Numbered from the stretch's first letter, positions 1 to 8,180 are shown. The stretch is 64,000 bases of DNA from Actinoplanes xinjiangensis (GCF_003148685.1 NZ_QGGR01000019.1:62001-126000); one strand, 5' to 3'. Notes: generated by a model from the letters alone, not told the origin. Numbers and translations: made by a program.

Positions 1-1
1 C

Positions 2-334
2 CTGCCTGCCGGGCATTCCCGGATCGTTCACACCGGTAAAGGCACCGACGGACGACCGAACGGGCACCGCTACTGGCAGTCCGGGAACTACGTCTGGAAC
101 AACACCGGAGACACCGCCACCCTCCGCACCAACAAGAACGTGGTCGTGCACACCTGCAAGTGGGGAAGCAGCGGCTCCTACACCACCTGCACGGCACCGG
201 CACCGGTGACGTCGACGAGGGCAGCGTCACCGTCACCGTCCAAGAGCGCGATCCCCTCAATGCCACCGTCGAATTCACCGAGCACAGGCCCGGTGCTGAC
301 ACCACCGTCATTGCCACCCATCGAATGGGAGTAA
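2..334 (+). CDS. Lamin-tail-domain protein, C-terminal fragment (5' end outside window)
   Basis: The reading frame is open from the first bases and ends at a TAA, giving 110 residues. The first ~60 residues match the end of a bacterial lamin-tail (LTD) domain: the HTGKGTDGRPNGHRYWQSG segment, then YVWNNTGDTATL and a closing HTCKWGSSGSYTTC segment. Such domains occur in secreted nucleases and surface proteins of actinomycetes. The last ~50 residues are a Pro/Ser/Thr-rich tail with no sorting signal. The N-terminal part, and so the overall function, lies outside the window. The domain call is from family patterns; secretion is inferred from the family. Confidence 0.7.
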   Translation: MPAGHSRIVHTGKGTDGRPNGHRYWQSGNYVWNNTGDTATLRTNKNVVVHTCKWGSSGSYTTCTAPAPVTSTRAASPSPSKSAIPSMPPSNSPSTGPVLTPPSLPPIEWE

Positions 335-425
335 CGTCGGGAACCCCCCGGCTGACCACTCGTCCCTCACGGCGGCAGTCCAGCGTGTTCATCACCGACT
401 CGTCGTGACCTGGCATCATGTGCCC

Positions 426-962
426 ATGCCAAGATCTCGGCATGCAGCCGTGCTTATCGCTGTGCTGACGGCCACCGCTTTCGCTGGATGTACAAACCAG
501 CCGACATCAACGCCGCCATCGACCACTCCGCCCTATAGTGAGAACGCGCCGTCCTCGGTCCCCGCTGCTTCCACCAGCGCACTGCCCATAGGTCTCGAGC
601 CACCCTCCGCCGTTGCCGGTGAGCTGTCTCGACAAGTGGTCACCCAGAAGGACGGTCACCCCGACAGCCAGTCCATCCTGCGTCGCAGTGCAGATGCCGG
701 ATCGGAGTACGGGATGCAGGCTGCCTGTACGTCGGCGACACCAGGTAAGACGCTGTCGGTTGAGGTGCGTAGCGGCGAACCCGGTGCCTCAGATGAGGCG
801 ATAGCCACTGCTGAGATTCCCTGCGACGCAACGGTGACGGTCAACGGCCTCGGCGGCCTGCCGGCGGAGCCGATCATTGTCGACCTGCGGGGTAACCAAT
901 CCGATGTGCTGTCGGCCTACGCCATCGTCGCGCCGACGGCTTCGCTGCCGGCAGGCAGATAG
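426..962 (+). CDS. Putative lipoprotein of unknown function
   Basis: 178 residues from the ATG at 426; a GTG at 405 in the same frame would add seven residues and neither start has a convincing ribosome site. The N-terminus has basic residues, a hydrophobic stretch (VLIAVLTATAFAG) and then Cys, a plausible but weak lipobox (F-A-G-C). A Ser/Thr/Pro-rich linker follows, as usual for exported actinobacterial lipoproteins. The ~100-residue C-terminal part contains two cysteines that could pair and resembles small beta-sandwich lipoproteins; I recognise no family. It precedes another unknown gene by 80 bases on the same strand. Confidence 0.6.
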   Translation: MPRSRHAAVLIAVLTATAFAGCTNQPTSTPPSTTPPYSENAPSSVPAASTSALPIGLEPPSAVAGELSRQVVTQKDGHPDSQSILRRSADAGSEYGMQAACTSATPGKTLSVEVRSGEPGASDEAIATAEIPCDATVTVNGLGGLPAEPIIVDLRGNQSDVLSAYAIVAPTASLPAGR

Positions 963-1042
963 AAGCCGGCCAAGGTACGGACGTCCGCAGTCACCGCGCC
1001 AAGCTCGCTGGTTTCAGCCGCCCGGCCAGTTGGAGGGACCCT

Positions 1043-1480
1043 GTGCGAGAAGACCATCCCGTCGACCGGCTTGTTGTCGCGCTGGCGGGAGACCCCACCG
1101 CACCGATCGTCGACATGATGCTTGCGTCGGCTCAGCGGCTTGCCGACCGGCGGACCTGGGTGATCAGCGCGCCCCGATTCCTCGATCGATCAGACGACTC
1201 TGGCGCACGCTGGGTCGGATTCGGCCTACAGATCTACACGGCTCTACCACCATGGGGTGATGAGATCGACCCACAGGTGGACAGTGCCCACCTGGAAGAG
1301 GTCAAGGAGCTGGTCGCCGAGATCTGCCGTCTCTCGGACGAGGGGGGCGTCTCGTTCCAACTGGAGTACGCCAACGAGTTCATTGGCATGGTGGAAGCTG
1401 GCCGAATGGACTCCGGCATTGCGGAGACCCTCATTGGCGAGTGGGAGCGAGCCATCAACCGGGCGAAGAATTCCGGCTGA
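1043..1480 (+). CDS. Hypothetical cytosolic protein
   Basis: 145 residues starting at GTG, with GGAGGG about 6 bases upstream, so the start is good. The protein is acidic, has no signal peptide or membrane segment, and looks alpha/beta: a hydrophobic strand early (RLVVALAGD), a central YTALPPWGDEI segment and a helical C-terminus rich in Glu and Arg. I do not recognise the family. It sits among other small unknown genes in the same direction (426-962, 1645-2292, 2393-2812). Confidence 0.6.
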   Translation: MREDHPVDRLVVALAGDPTAPIVDMMLASAQRLADRRTWVISAPRFLDRSDDSGARWVGFGLQIYTALPPWGDEIDPQVDSAHLEEVKELVAEICRLSDEGGVSFQLEYANEFIGMVEAGRMDSGIAETLIGEWERAINRAKNSG

Positions 1481-1644
1481 TCACCGGCGGTGAAAAGCTC
1501 GCTATGCGCAGCCGGGACACCGTTGAACGGCTGGTACAGCCGGATCTTCTGTGGCCAGCTCACGTAGTGCTCGATGCCTGTTCGTGCTGCTTGTTGTCCC
1601 GAGGGCCTGAAGCTCGCCGCTACCGGTTGGCCGACAATGGGTAG

Positions 1645-2292
1645 ATGTCCCGCTACTGGACGGCTGCTCGGATCGCGAAGCGTCTGCATGACGACGTGCT
1701 GGTGACGCACGGATTCCACCGTGCAGGTCAACAGATCGAGCATGCGGCCGGCGGCATACTCAGGACGCTGAGCGTCCACACCAGGACGGGCGGCGGACAG
1801 CCGCAAGTTCAGTTATTGGTGCGGGTGGCAGTCATGGGCCTACCTGCCCCGCTCACAAGCCACCGCAGCGACGCCCTCTTCGGCACGGCTGTCACGACAA
1901 CGGGCCGCAGCTGGTACCCGCTTCCGGAGGCAGGCCAGCCGATCGCGCCGGATCTGCTGGATGATGTGAAAGGTCCGGTACTGCGGATGCTGCTGGCCGC
2001 AGAGGACCTCCGAGGCTTCATCGCGTGGTCGAACCAGGTATTTCTGGGTGAAGGGCGTCCAGGATGGTGGAGAAGCTTCCACCCCGTCATGCCGCAAGGC
2101 ACCGGGCCTTTGGAGGCGGCGGCATTTGCCGCCGCGGCGCTTGGCGATGCTGAACTCGTAGAATTCCTCGTCGCGCGGGTGGAAAATGAGCAGCAGGACG
2201 AACATCGCTTCGCCGACTTTCTCGTAGAGCTTCGCCAGCTATGTCCGGAAATCCGGCAACGTCATCCCCTCAAGCGCCCGCCACTCGGCTGA
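1645..2292 (+). CDS. Hypothetical protein
   Basis: 215 residues from ATG at 1645, with no strong ribosome site. The first ~90 residues (RLHDDVLVTHGFHRAG, then a beta-rich RTLSVHTRTGG and VQLLVRVAVMG pattern) vaguely recall DUF4304-like proteins, in which a helix followed by GF and a beta-sheet is typical; this is a weak resemblance. The C-terminal half is alpha-helical, with an Ala-rich stretch and an acidic helix ending in a basic tail. No signal peptide, membrane segment or catalytic motif is visible. Confidence 0.5.
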   Translation: MSRYWTAARIAKRLHDDVLVTHGFHRAGQQIEHAAGGILRTLSVHTRTGGGQPQVQLLVRVAVMGLPAPLTSHRSDALFGTAVTTTGRSWYPLPEAGQPIAPDLLDDVKGPVLRMLLAAEDLRGFIAWSNQVFLGEGRPGWWRSFHPVMPQGTGPLEAAAFAAAALGDAELVEFLVARVENEQQDEHRFADFLVELRQLCPEIRQRHPLKRPPLG

Positions 2293-2392
2293 CCAGACAC
2301 CGGGCCACGAGCATGCGTCCGTCCTCGTGGCGGACGTCGCTATCGGTGGCTCCCGGAACGCGGCAGTGAAGGTGGCGGGCTCGCTTAACAGT

Positions 2393-2812
2393 ATGGTCGA
2401 CATCGTGCATGCCGCGTCTCGCCTCACGGGCCTACCGGAGCTGGCCGAGGTGCGAAAAGTATGGTTCAGCGACTGGTACGACGGCCCGGTCACTGGCGTT
2501 GCCTTGTATGAAGGCCGCGAATATTGGTTCGTCATGGTCACCAACGACGACGGCGGGGGCGGGCACTGGGACTTCGAGCCTCGCGTCTACGTTCTGCATC
2601 GCCTGACCGGCGAGCAGTTGGCGCAGGCTTGGGACATGCATCGCAGCTTCGCAAAAGCAGGTTTTCCGGGGTGCCTGCACTCGCCGCCCTGCACTGTCGC
2701 CGACGCGGCCATAGACGGCGAGATGCGGGAGGCCCTCCGTGATCGTTGGCCGCCCGAGAGCGAGGACGACTACAAGAACGGCCCAGTGGCCGGGTGGTTC
2801 CGGGACGCTTGA
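2393..2812 (+). CDS. Hypothetical protein
   Basis: 139 residues from the ATG at 2393; a GTG at 2327 would add 22 residues that look unlike coding sequence, so the internal start is preferred. The core pattern is VRKVWFSDWYDGP, GVALYEGREYWFVMV, then FEPRVYVLHRLTGEQLAQAW, a compact alpha/beta protein with a helical C-terminus rich in acidic residues. It is cytosolic by appearance. I cannot name a family. A probable transposon remnant begins just after its stop codon. Confidence 0.55.
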   Translation: MVDIVHAASRLTGLPELAEVRKVWFSDWYDGPVTGVALYEGREYWFVMVTNDDGGGGHWDFEPRVYVLHRLTGEQLAQAWDMHRSFAKAGFPGCLHSPPCTVADAAIDGEMREALRDRWPPESEDDYKNGPVAGWFRDA

Positions 2813-2839
2813 CGTGTTGCTGCGGCGCACGGCTCGCGG

Positions 2840-2915
2840 CAGGAGAATACGTTCTGCCACTGCAGTCGTTCAGCCGGATACTCCGTGGAACCCCGGCCGT
2901 TCACGGCCGGGAGGA
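2840..2915 (+). mobile_element. Probable orphan IS200/IS605 right end / TnpB guide-RNA (omega RNA) 3' remnant
   Basis: The segment ends with GTGGAACC, a perfect 8-bp stem (CCCGGCCG 2892-2899, CGGCCGGG 2904-2911) with a four-base loop, and then AGGAAA. This layout, a GTGGAACC lead-in and a GC hairpin closing with GGGAGGA, is the one I know from the right ends of actinobacterial IS200/IS605 elements, where it also forms the 3' end of the TnpB-associated RNA. No tnpA or tnpB reading frame is nearby on either strand, so this would be a solo remnant. It could instead be an ordinary terminator for 2393-2812. The left edge is approximate. Confidence 0.35.
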
Positions 2916-2959
2916 AACGGATCGCCTACGAAGCAGGACAGGCCGGACGACCGGCAGTG

Positions 2960-4255
2960 TCACAGCAGTTCGGCTGCACGCTGCGGCACGGGATCGCCGG
3001 GCTCCGGGCGGGCTGGACCGCTGGTTGAGGCAACGCCGCGCAGCGCCGCCTCGACCCGGCGGTTGTTGGTCATGGTCGTCGTGACGGCAGTCATGGTGAG
3101 CAGGAGGCCGGCGGCGGCGTAGAGCGGGGTGCGGACGTCGAACGTGGAGGCCAGCCAGCCGCCGAGGAAGGCGCCGAACGGGGCGGCGCACATGGCGAGC
3201 ATGCGCGAGGTGGAGGTGACCCGGCCCATCAGGTGTGCGGGGACGATCGCCTGGCGCAGGGAGGGGGCGAGCACCATGGTGGCGCCCATGCCGGCTCCGC
3301 AGACGGCGAGCGCGACACCGGCGGCGTACGGATTCGGGGCGGCGGCCAGTCCGAGGATGGCAAGCCCTTCAACCGCGGCTGTGCAGGTCAGCGCGGTTCC
3401 GATGCCGAGTCGCCGGCCGAGGAAGGAGGCGATGCCCGCGCCGAGCAGACCGCCGGTGGCCTCCGCCGTGAGGAGCAGGCCGAAGCCGAAGGTGTCGATG
3501 CCGAGACGGTCGTGCGCGAAGAGGGCGAGTACGGTCTGCACGGCGACGAAGGCGATGTTCCCGACCGCCGGCCGCAGTGCGAGCCCCAGCAACAACCGAT
3601 CCCGGAAGACGTACGTGGCGCCGGCCCGCGCCTGCCGCAGTAGCGACTCACGGGCCTGCGGTACGGGCCGGGACGTGGCGGGCAGCGACCGTACGAGCAG
3701 GGCGGAGAGTGCGAACGACACCGCGTCGGCGAGCAACGGAACCGCCCGTCCGAGCGCGAGCAGGGCGCTGCCCGCAGGCGGCCCCGCGAAGCCGGACGCG
3801 GCGGTCTGGGTGCCGCGCAGCCGGACGTTGGCGCGCTCCAGTAGCGCGGGGTCGCGGCCGAGCAGGTCCGGCAGATAGGCCGTGGCGGCCGTGTCGAAGA
3901 AGAGTCCGCCGAGGCCGAGCAGGAAGGCGACGGTCGCGAGCAGGGGGATGCTCAGCACGTCGAAGGCGGCGGCCGCCACCGGTATCGCCAGCAGCGCCGC
4001 ACGTGCCGCGTCCGTGACCCACATCGTGCGCCGGCGGTCCCAGCGGTCCACCAGCGCACCGCCGAGCACCCCGAACAGCAGCCACGGCAGCGTGCCGGCG
4101 GCCGTGACGATGGCAAGCCCCATCGGATCGCGGGTCAGCGTCAACGCGAGCAGCGGCAGCGCGGCATGCGTCACCCCGTCACCGAGTGACGAGATCGTCT
4201 GCGCAGTCCACAGCCGTCCGAATCCGGCCGGCAACTTCGGAGCGTCCGAGGTCAC
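2960..4255 (-). CDS. MFS transporter (EntS-like exporter family)
   Basis: 431 residues with about twelve hydrophobic segments. The N-terminus FGRLWTAQTISSLGDGVTHA and the loop GGALVDRWDRRRTMW after the second helix are typical of the MFS_3 / enterobactin-exporter-like group of major facilitator drug or metabolite exporters. The GTG start overlaps the stop of the ArsR-type regulator gene by GTGA, so the two are translationally coupled and the regulator probably controls this exporter. Substrate unknown. The C-terminus is cytosolic and Pro/Glu-rich. Length is normal for the family. Confidence 0.85.
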   Translation of the reverse strand: MTSDAPKLPAGFGRLWTAQTISSLGDGVTHAALPLLALTLTRDPMGLAIVTAAGTLPWLLFGVLGGALVDRWDRRRTMWVTDAARAALLAIPVAAAAFDVLSIPLLATVAFLLGLGGLFFDTAATAYLPDLLGRDPALLERANVRLRGTQTAASGFAGPPAGSALLALGRAVPLLADAVSFALSALLVRSLPATSRPVPQARESLLRQARAGATYVFRDRLLLGLALRPAVGNIAFVAVQTVLALFAHDRLGIDTFGFGLLLTAEATGGLLGAGIASFLGRRLGIGTALTCTAAVEGLAILGLAAAPNPYAAGVALAVCGAGMGATMVLAPSLRQAIVPAHLMGRVTSTSRMLAMCAAPFGAFLGGWLASTFDVRTPLYAAAGLLLTMTAVTTTMTNNRRVEAALRGVASTSGPARPEPGDPVPQRAAELL

Positions 4256-4791
4256 TTGGCGCCCCCTTCGACCGGCTCGCGCCGTGCCGGGTGGAACAGT
4301 GCGAAGACGAGGGACACGTCCGGCAGCGACGGATCCGACAGTTCCCGGTACTCGTCCGCCAGCGCCTGCAGCCGCGCCCCGAGTTCCGCGAACTGCTCCC
4401 CGGTGAGCCGCAGATGCGCCATCCGTACGTGCCGCTCGCCATCGACCGGCGCGGACTCCAGGTCTGCCACCGCATGCCGCATCAGCACATCGGGGCCGCC
4501 TTCGCCGGGATCCGGCAGCTCGATGGACCGCGCGGCCATCGCGTAGTACCGCTCGGTGACTCCCCGGACTTTCCGCGTTCGTACCACCTTCACCAACCCG
4601 GCTCGTTCGAGCAGCCGTACGTGGTAGCTCGAACTTCCCTTCGCGAGGCCCACTCGCTCGGCGATCTGCGTGATCGTCGCGGGTTCGAAGCGCAGCACGG
4701 CCATGATCCGGTGGCGCGTGAGGTTGGAGACGGCGCGTAGCTGCTCGTCAGTGGTGACGTGGAACGTCTCGGGAGGATCGTCGGCAGGCAT
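4252..4791 (-). CDS. ArsR-family helix-turn-helix regulator
   Basis: 179 residues from the ATG at 4791. An upstream start at 4827 would add twelve residues but would put a perfect palindrome inside the coding region, so the shorter form is chosen. A winged helix-turn-helix lies at about residues 20-85: LTRHRIMAVLRFEPATITQI, then AERVGLAKGSSSYHVRLLER and a wing before RYYAMAAR. The C-terminal half is helical and probably dimerises. No metal-binding cysteines are visible, so it is not a classical metal sensor. It is co-transcribed with the MFS exporter; a local repressor of drug or metabolite efflux is the natural reading. Confidence 0.8.
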   Translation of the reverse strand: MPADDPPETFHVTTDEQLRAVSNLTRHRIMAVLRFEPATITQIAERVGLAKGSSSYHVRLLERAGLVKVVRTRKVRGVTERYYAMAARSIELPDPGEGGPDVLMRHAVADLESAPVDGERHVRMAHLRLTGEQFAELGARLQALADEYRELSDPSLPDVSLVFALFHPARREPVEGGAK

Positions 4792-4794
4792 GCG

Positions 4795-4824
4795 CTCAAT
4801 GGTCAACGGTTCTTGACCATTGAG
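4795..4824. promoter_or_regulatory. Perfect 12-bp inverted repeat, likely operator of the ArsR-type regulator
   Basis: CTCAATGGTCAA (4795-4806) is followed by a six-base spacer and its exact complement TTGACCATTGAG (4813-4824). The right edge of the palindrome abuts the chosen regulator start by three bases, so bound protein would cover the transcription start region. No ribosome site is visible between the palindrome and the ATG, suggesting a leaderless message. Autoregulation is inferred from position. Confidence 0.7.
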
Positions 4825-5024
4825 CAAGGTATTTTCGTGCGGCCTCCGCGGCAGATCCCGGACGCGGCGTGGGACGCCCTCATGTCGCCCTCACCGCGGA
4901 ACAAGCTCTGAAGTCCACCTGGCCCTCGATGCATCGACGGACACACCGGTCGGCGAGGCCAGAGAAGTGTCGTCAAACCAAGATCAGGGCGCGCCCATCG
5001 GCCATGTCGGATGTCGAGATGACT

Positions 5025-5063
5025 TGTAGCAGGAGGGCTACAGCCTCCGGCGCTGCCGGAGGC
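5025..5063 (+). promoter_or_regulatory. Overlapping alternative hairpins ahead of a small gene
   Basis: The gap 4792-5114 holds no gene I can support. It contains the palindrome at 4795-4824 and these stem-loops: TGTAGC/GCTACA (5025-5030 with 5037-5042), whose loop is AGGAGG, and GCCTCCGGC/GCCGGAGGC (5043-5051 with 5055-5063). The GGAGG in the first loop could instead pair with the CCTCC of the second stem, so mutually exclusive folds are possible. Attenuation or a degenerate repeat are both conceivable; no known riboswitch class is recognised. Confidence 0.35.
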
Positions 5064-5114
5064 CCATGGCAGCATGTTGCCCATCACGACATGAGGCGAC
5101 GACGGGCAATCTCG

Positions 5115-5411
5115 ATGATCGATATGCAGGTCCGCAGCGAGAACGGCGACGTGGTGACGCATGGGTCGCACGGCATCCGATGGTCCCAGGGCTTGGGGCA
5201 GTTGGATCCGGAGAGATATCCGTGCCTGAGCAGCCTGCTGCCGTATGCGGACGCCGTCTTCAATGAACGGCAGGTGGAGAGGCTCCGACGAGAGCTGTCG
5301 GACCAATACATCCGCGGCCTCATCGGGGAGGGCGCAGCAGTCGAAGCCGAGAGATTGTGCAAGGACGTCGAGAACGGCTCCCACCTGTATCTGTGGTTCG
5401 TTGGAGACTAG
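5115..5411 (+). CDS. Small hypothetical protein
   Basis: 98 residues from the ATG at 5115. The longer in-frame extension back to 4869 has the composition of non-coding sequence and crosses the hairpins, so it is rejected. The protein begins MIDMQVRSENGDVVTHGSHG, has a predicted helix (FNERQVERLRREL) and ends in an aromatic strand (GSHLYLWFVGD). It has no signal peptide and I do not recognise a family. The ribosome site is weak. Confidence 0.5.
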   Translation: MIDMQVRSENGDVVTHGSHGIRWSQGLGQLDPERYPCLSSLLPYADAVFNERQVERLRRELSDQYIRGLIGEGAAVEAERLCKDVENGSHLYLWFVGD

Positions 5412-5485
5412 CCCGGTAGCCGCCGGCCGGATCAGGCCCGGGTAGAGCGTGACTGGCGGGATCATCGCCGGAGTTCGCATCTGTA

Positions 5486-7006
5486 ATGATCTTGAATGTG
5501 ATCGATTCGCTCCGTGTCGAACGGATCTGGGGAGACCGGCCCTTCGCCGAGGGTGGCGAGCCCGCACTGGCGGTCGTGAGCGACGGGCGCCTGGCGGTAG
5601 CGGGCGAGTTCGTCCACGAGTCGCGCCGGGCGCCGGTGGCCGTGTTCGACATCGGTGATCTGACCTGCCGGGCGGTTCTCCGGTCGCGTTTCCCCGTGCA
5701 TGCGCTGGCATTCCATCCGACGTTGCCGCTGCTGGCCGTCGGCACCGGTAGCTACGACGGTGGCTACTTCTTCGAGGGTGAACTGCTTCTGCTCGACCTG
5801 GAGACGAGCACGGTGGTGTCACTGTTCGAGCACCGGTTGGGCCGCCAGGTGCTCGGCCTGGAATGGCTGGACGACCAGGAATTGCGGCTGGTGCTGGCAC
5901 CGCCGGACGACTGGCAGGACCGGGCCGCGCGGGTCGAAGGGCATGTGGCATCGGTACGCCGGGATGACTGGCGCTCCGTTGCCCCCGCCTCGATCGAACC
6001 GGAGGAACTGGCCGGCCCGCGGATTGCCGCCCCCCGCCTCGACGGGCGTGTGCAGGCGCGCGCGACGGTGAGCCGGCTGAGCGCCGACGCTGAGCCGTGG
6101 CGCGACGTGCGCGCGGTCGAGAGACTGTCCGACGGGCGGGTCCTGGTGGCGCTGGCGGGTGTCGCGGTGGAGTGCTGGCTGCCTTCGGGCGAGTTGCAGT
6201 GGCGTGTACCGGACGACAACGGGCAGGACAGCGGCGGTCGGGACCTCGTGGTGGCGCCGGACGAACGATCGGTCTGGGCCGGCCTGGTCCGGCCCCACCG
6301 GCGGGAATCGGCGCAGTCACTGGTCCGGTGTTCGCTGGCCGATGGCACCCGGATCGACGAGATCAGTCCCCTTCATCCGTACGCACTGGTGCGATGCGCC
6401 GACGATCTACCGGCTGTCGCGTCCGCCGGCGAGTGGCCGCAGAGCAGCCGCCTGCGAATCCGGCGGGGCCGGCGGATCTACGTGCGGGAGGTCGAACGTA
6501 CGTCCGCGTCGATGCGTACACCGCGGTTCGCGTGGCTGTCGGCGGCGGATCCACTGCCGGCCGCCACCGATGGTCGTCCACTCAAGTCCGGCGAGCTGCG
6601 GCGCCTGTTTCCGTACTCCTGGGTGCAGGGCGAGACGCACTTCGCGGGGCCGGGGGTCGAGGTCGCGGACGGAAGCCTGGTCTACGCCGGGACGGTGCAC
6701 GACGGTCGCGGTTTGCAGCCGGGCGGCGCGTTCGTGCTACGGCGGGACATGACCACCGGGAATCCGCTGTGGGTCTTCCGCACCGACCACTCCGCCGTCG
6801 ACCTCGACGCCGACGCCGATACGGCCTATGTCGCCTACCGGGACGGCGAGATTCTGGCACTCGACCTGCAGGACGGCTCCGTGCGTCAGCGGTGGCGCCT
6901 CCGCGGCATCTTTCCGACGGCGCTGACCGTGACCGGAGCGGGTCGGCTGCTGGTCGGGACGAGTGACGGGCGGGCCTTCGACTGCCGGGTCGCCCGGCAC
7001 GGGTGA
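5486..7006 (+). CDS. Cytosolic WD40/PQQ-like beta-propeller protein
   Basis: 506 residues, ATG start, no signal peptide. Repeated beta-strand blocks of about 40-50 residues run throughout, e.g. PALAVVSDGRLAVAGEF, VHALAFHPTLPLLAVGTGSY, DLVVAPDERSVWAGLV and, at the end, DTAYVAYRDGEILALDLQDG and GRLLVGTSDGRAFDCRV. These are typical propeller blades of the WD40/YVTN/PQQ type. No enzymatic motif is apparent; a scaffold or sensing role is likely but unproven. It stands alone between a small unknown gene and a TetR regulator. Confidence 0.65.
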   Translation: MILNVIDSLRVERIWGDRPFAEGGEPALAVVSDGRLAVAGEFVHESRRAPVAVFDIGDLTCRAVLRSRFPVHALAFHPTLPLLAVGTGSYDGGYFFEGELLLLDLETSTVVSLFEHRLGRQVLGLEWLDDQELRLVLAPPDDWQDRAARVEGHVASVRRDDWRSVAPASIEPEELAGPRIAAPRLDGRVQARATVSRLSADAEPWRDVRAVERLSDGRVLVALAGVAVECWLPSGELQWRVPDDNGQDSGGRDLVVAPDERSVWAGLVRPHRRESAQSLVRCSLADGTRIDEISPLHPYALVRCADDLPAVASAGEWPQSSRLRIRRGRRIYVREVERTSASMRTPRFAWLSAADPLPAATDGRPLKSGELRRLFPYSWVQGETHFAGPGVEVADGSLVYAGTVHDGRGLQPGGAFVLRRDMTTGNPLWVFRTDHSAVDLDADADTAYVAYRDGEILALDLQDGSVRQRWRLRGIFPTALTVTGAGRLLVGTSDGRAFDCRVARHG

Positions 7007-7022
7007 TGACTGCAGAACCAGA

Positions 7023-7056
7023 TGGAATGAGAATTCCATTTGGAAAATGTATTCCA
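7023..7056. promoter_or_regulatory. Tandem 16-bp palindromes, probable TetR operator pair
   Basis: TGGAATGAGAATTCCA (7023-7038) and TGGAAAATGTATTCCA (7041-7056) lie head to tail, 18 bases centre to centre, ending 18 bases before the TetR start codon. Both keep the outer TGGAA...TTCCA. The block is AT-rich against the surrounding DNA and would overlap the promoter, the usual place for a TetR dimer pair. Assignment to the downstream regulator is inferred from position. Confidence 0.7.
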
Positions 7057-7074
7057 CTTCAGTAGGTTGGGGTC

Positions 7075-7704
7075 GTGACCGAACCGGCTCCCCTGCGTCG
7101 TGACGCCGAACGCAACCGTCAGCTCCTGCTGCGCACGGCGTATGAGCTCATGGCTTCCGCCGGCCTGGACGTCCCGTACGAGGACATCGCCCGGGCCGCC
7201 GGCACGGGGATGGGCACCATGTACCGGCGTTTCCCGCACCGGCAGGATCTGCTGGACGCCTTGTTCAGCGAGCACATCGACACGGTGATCGACTTCGCCG
7301 AACAGGCCTCGCGGTACGACGACGCGTGGGCCGGCCTCACCTGGTTCCTCGAACAGCAATTGGAGATCGAGGCGCAGAGCCGAGGCCTCGGGGAACTGCT
7401 GCGCAGCCGCAACCAGGCCACCGCCCTGGTGCAGCGGGCGCACGAGCGGATGACCCCGCTCGTGGCCGGCCTCATCGCCCGCGCTGTGCGGGCGGGCCAG
7501 CTTCCGGCCGGCGTGACCCCCGTCGACTTCGCCGCCGCGCACGTGATGGTGGGCAGTGTCATGGACGCCTCCCGCGCGTTCGCCCCGCAACTGTGGCGCC
7601 GCGCTCTCACGATCGCCCTGGCCGGTCTGCGCCACGCCGAACTTCCCGGTGACCCACCGGACGAGACGGTCATCGACCGCCTCTACAACGACCAGAAGAA
7701 GTGA
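7075..7704 (+). CDS. TetR/AcrR-family transcriptional regulator
   Basis: 209 residues from GTG. A TetR N-terminal domain is clear: RRDAERNRQLLLRTAYEL followed by the helix-turn-helix YEDIARAAGTGMGTMYRRF and PHRQDLLDALF. The C-terminal ligand domain is helical, with the ALVQRAHERMTPLVAGLIAR pattern common in actinobacterial TetR repressors of oxidoreductases. Its stop overlaps the next start by GTGA, so it is co-translated with the PPOX oxidoreductase gene. Tandem palindromes directly upstream suggest autorepression. Confidence 0.9.
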   Translation: MTEPAPLRRDAERNRQLLLRTAYELMASAGLDVPYEDIARAAGTGMGTMYRRFPHRQDLLDALFSEHIDTVIDFAEQASRYDDAWAGLTWFLEQQLEIEAQSRGLGELLRSRNQATALVQRAHERMTPLVAGLIARAVRAGQLPAGVTPVDFAAAHVMVGSVMDASRAFAPQLWRRALTIALAGLRHAELPGDPPDETVIDRLYNDQKK

Positions 7705-8108
7705 AGGTTCTGCCGCTCATGGCCCTGCCCGACGACCTGCTCGAAGTTCTCAACGCCAGAGCGATCTGCTTCGTGACCACGCTGATGCCCGACGGATCGC
7801 CGCAGATCTCCCAGACCTGGGCGTCCACCGACGGCGAGCACGTACTGATCAACACGGTCGACACCCATCAGAAGACCCGCAACATCAGGCGCGACCCGCG
7901 CATCGCCATCGGTATCGCCGATCCGGCCGCACCGTCACGGTCCTGGGCGCTGCGCGGCAGCGTCGTGGCCGCCACCACCGACGGTGCCCGGCAGAACATC
8001 GACGAGCTGTCCCAGAAGTACATCGGCCGTCCCTATCCCGGCTTCGGCGGCGGCCCACAGCAGCGCGTCATCCTCACCGTCAAGGTGGACAAGATGCACC
8101 GGCCCTGA
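7701..8108 (+). CDS. PPOX-class (F420-type) oxidoreductase
   Basis: 135 residues from a GTG overlapping the TetR stop; an ATG at 7719 is an alternative. The fold is the small split-barrel flavin-binding type: FVTTLMPDGSPQISQTWAS, then VLINTVDTHQKTRNIRRDPR, where the Lys-x-Arg-Asn-Ile-x-x-Asp-Pro motif binds the cofactor phosphate, then VVAATTDGARQNIDELSQKY. Actinobacterial members usually use F420 rather than FMN, reducing xenobiotics or tetrapyrrole-like compounds. The substrate cannot be read from sequence. The operon with the TetR gene suggests induction by a small molecule. Confidence 0.85.
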   Translation: MKVLPLMALPDDLLEVLNARAICFVTTLMPDGSPQISQTWASTDGEHVLINTVDTHQKTRNIRRDPRIAIGIADPAAPSRSWALRGSVVAATTDGARQNIDELSQKYIGRPYPGFGGGPQQRVILTVKVDKMHRP

Positions 8109-8180
8109 CCTGCTGGTGGACGGTATGGGACAGGTCGGCTGCCGACCGGTGGGCGACACAAATCTTGCGCCTCGAACGGC

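Noticed and set aside
4803..6320. 505-residue minus-strand frame
   Set aside because: Pro/Arg-rich composition without domain signals; it is antisense to the beta-propeller gene and overlaps the ArsR-type operator.
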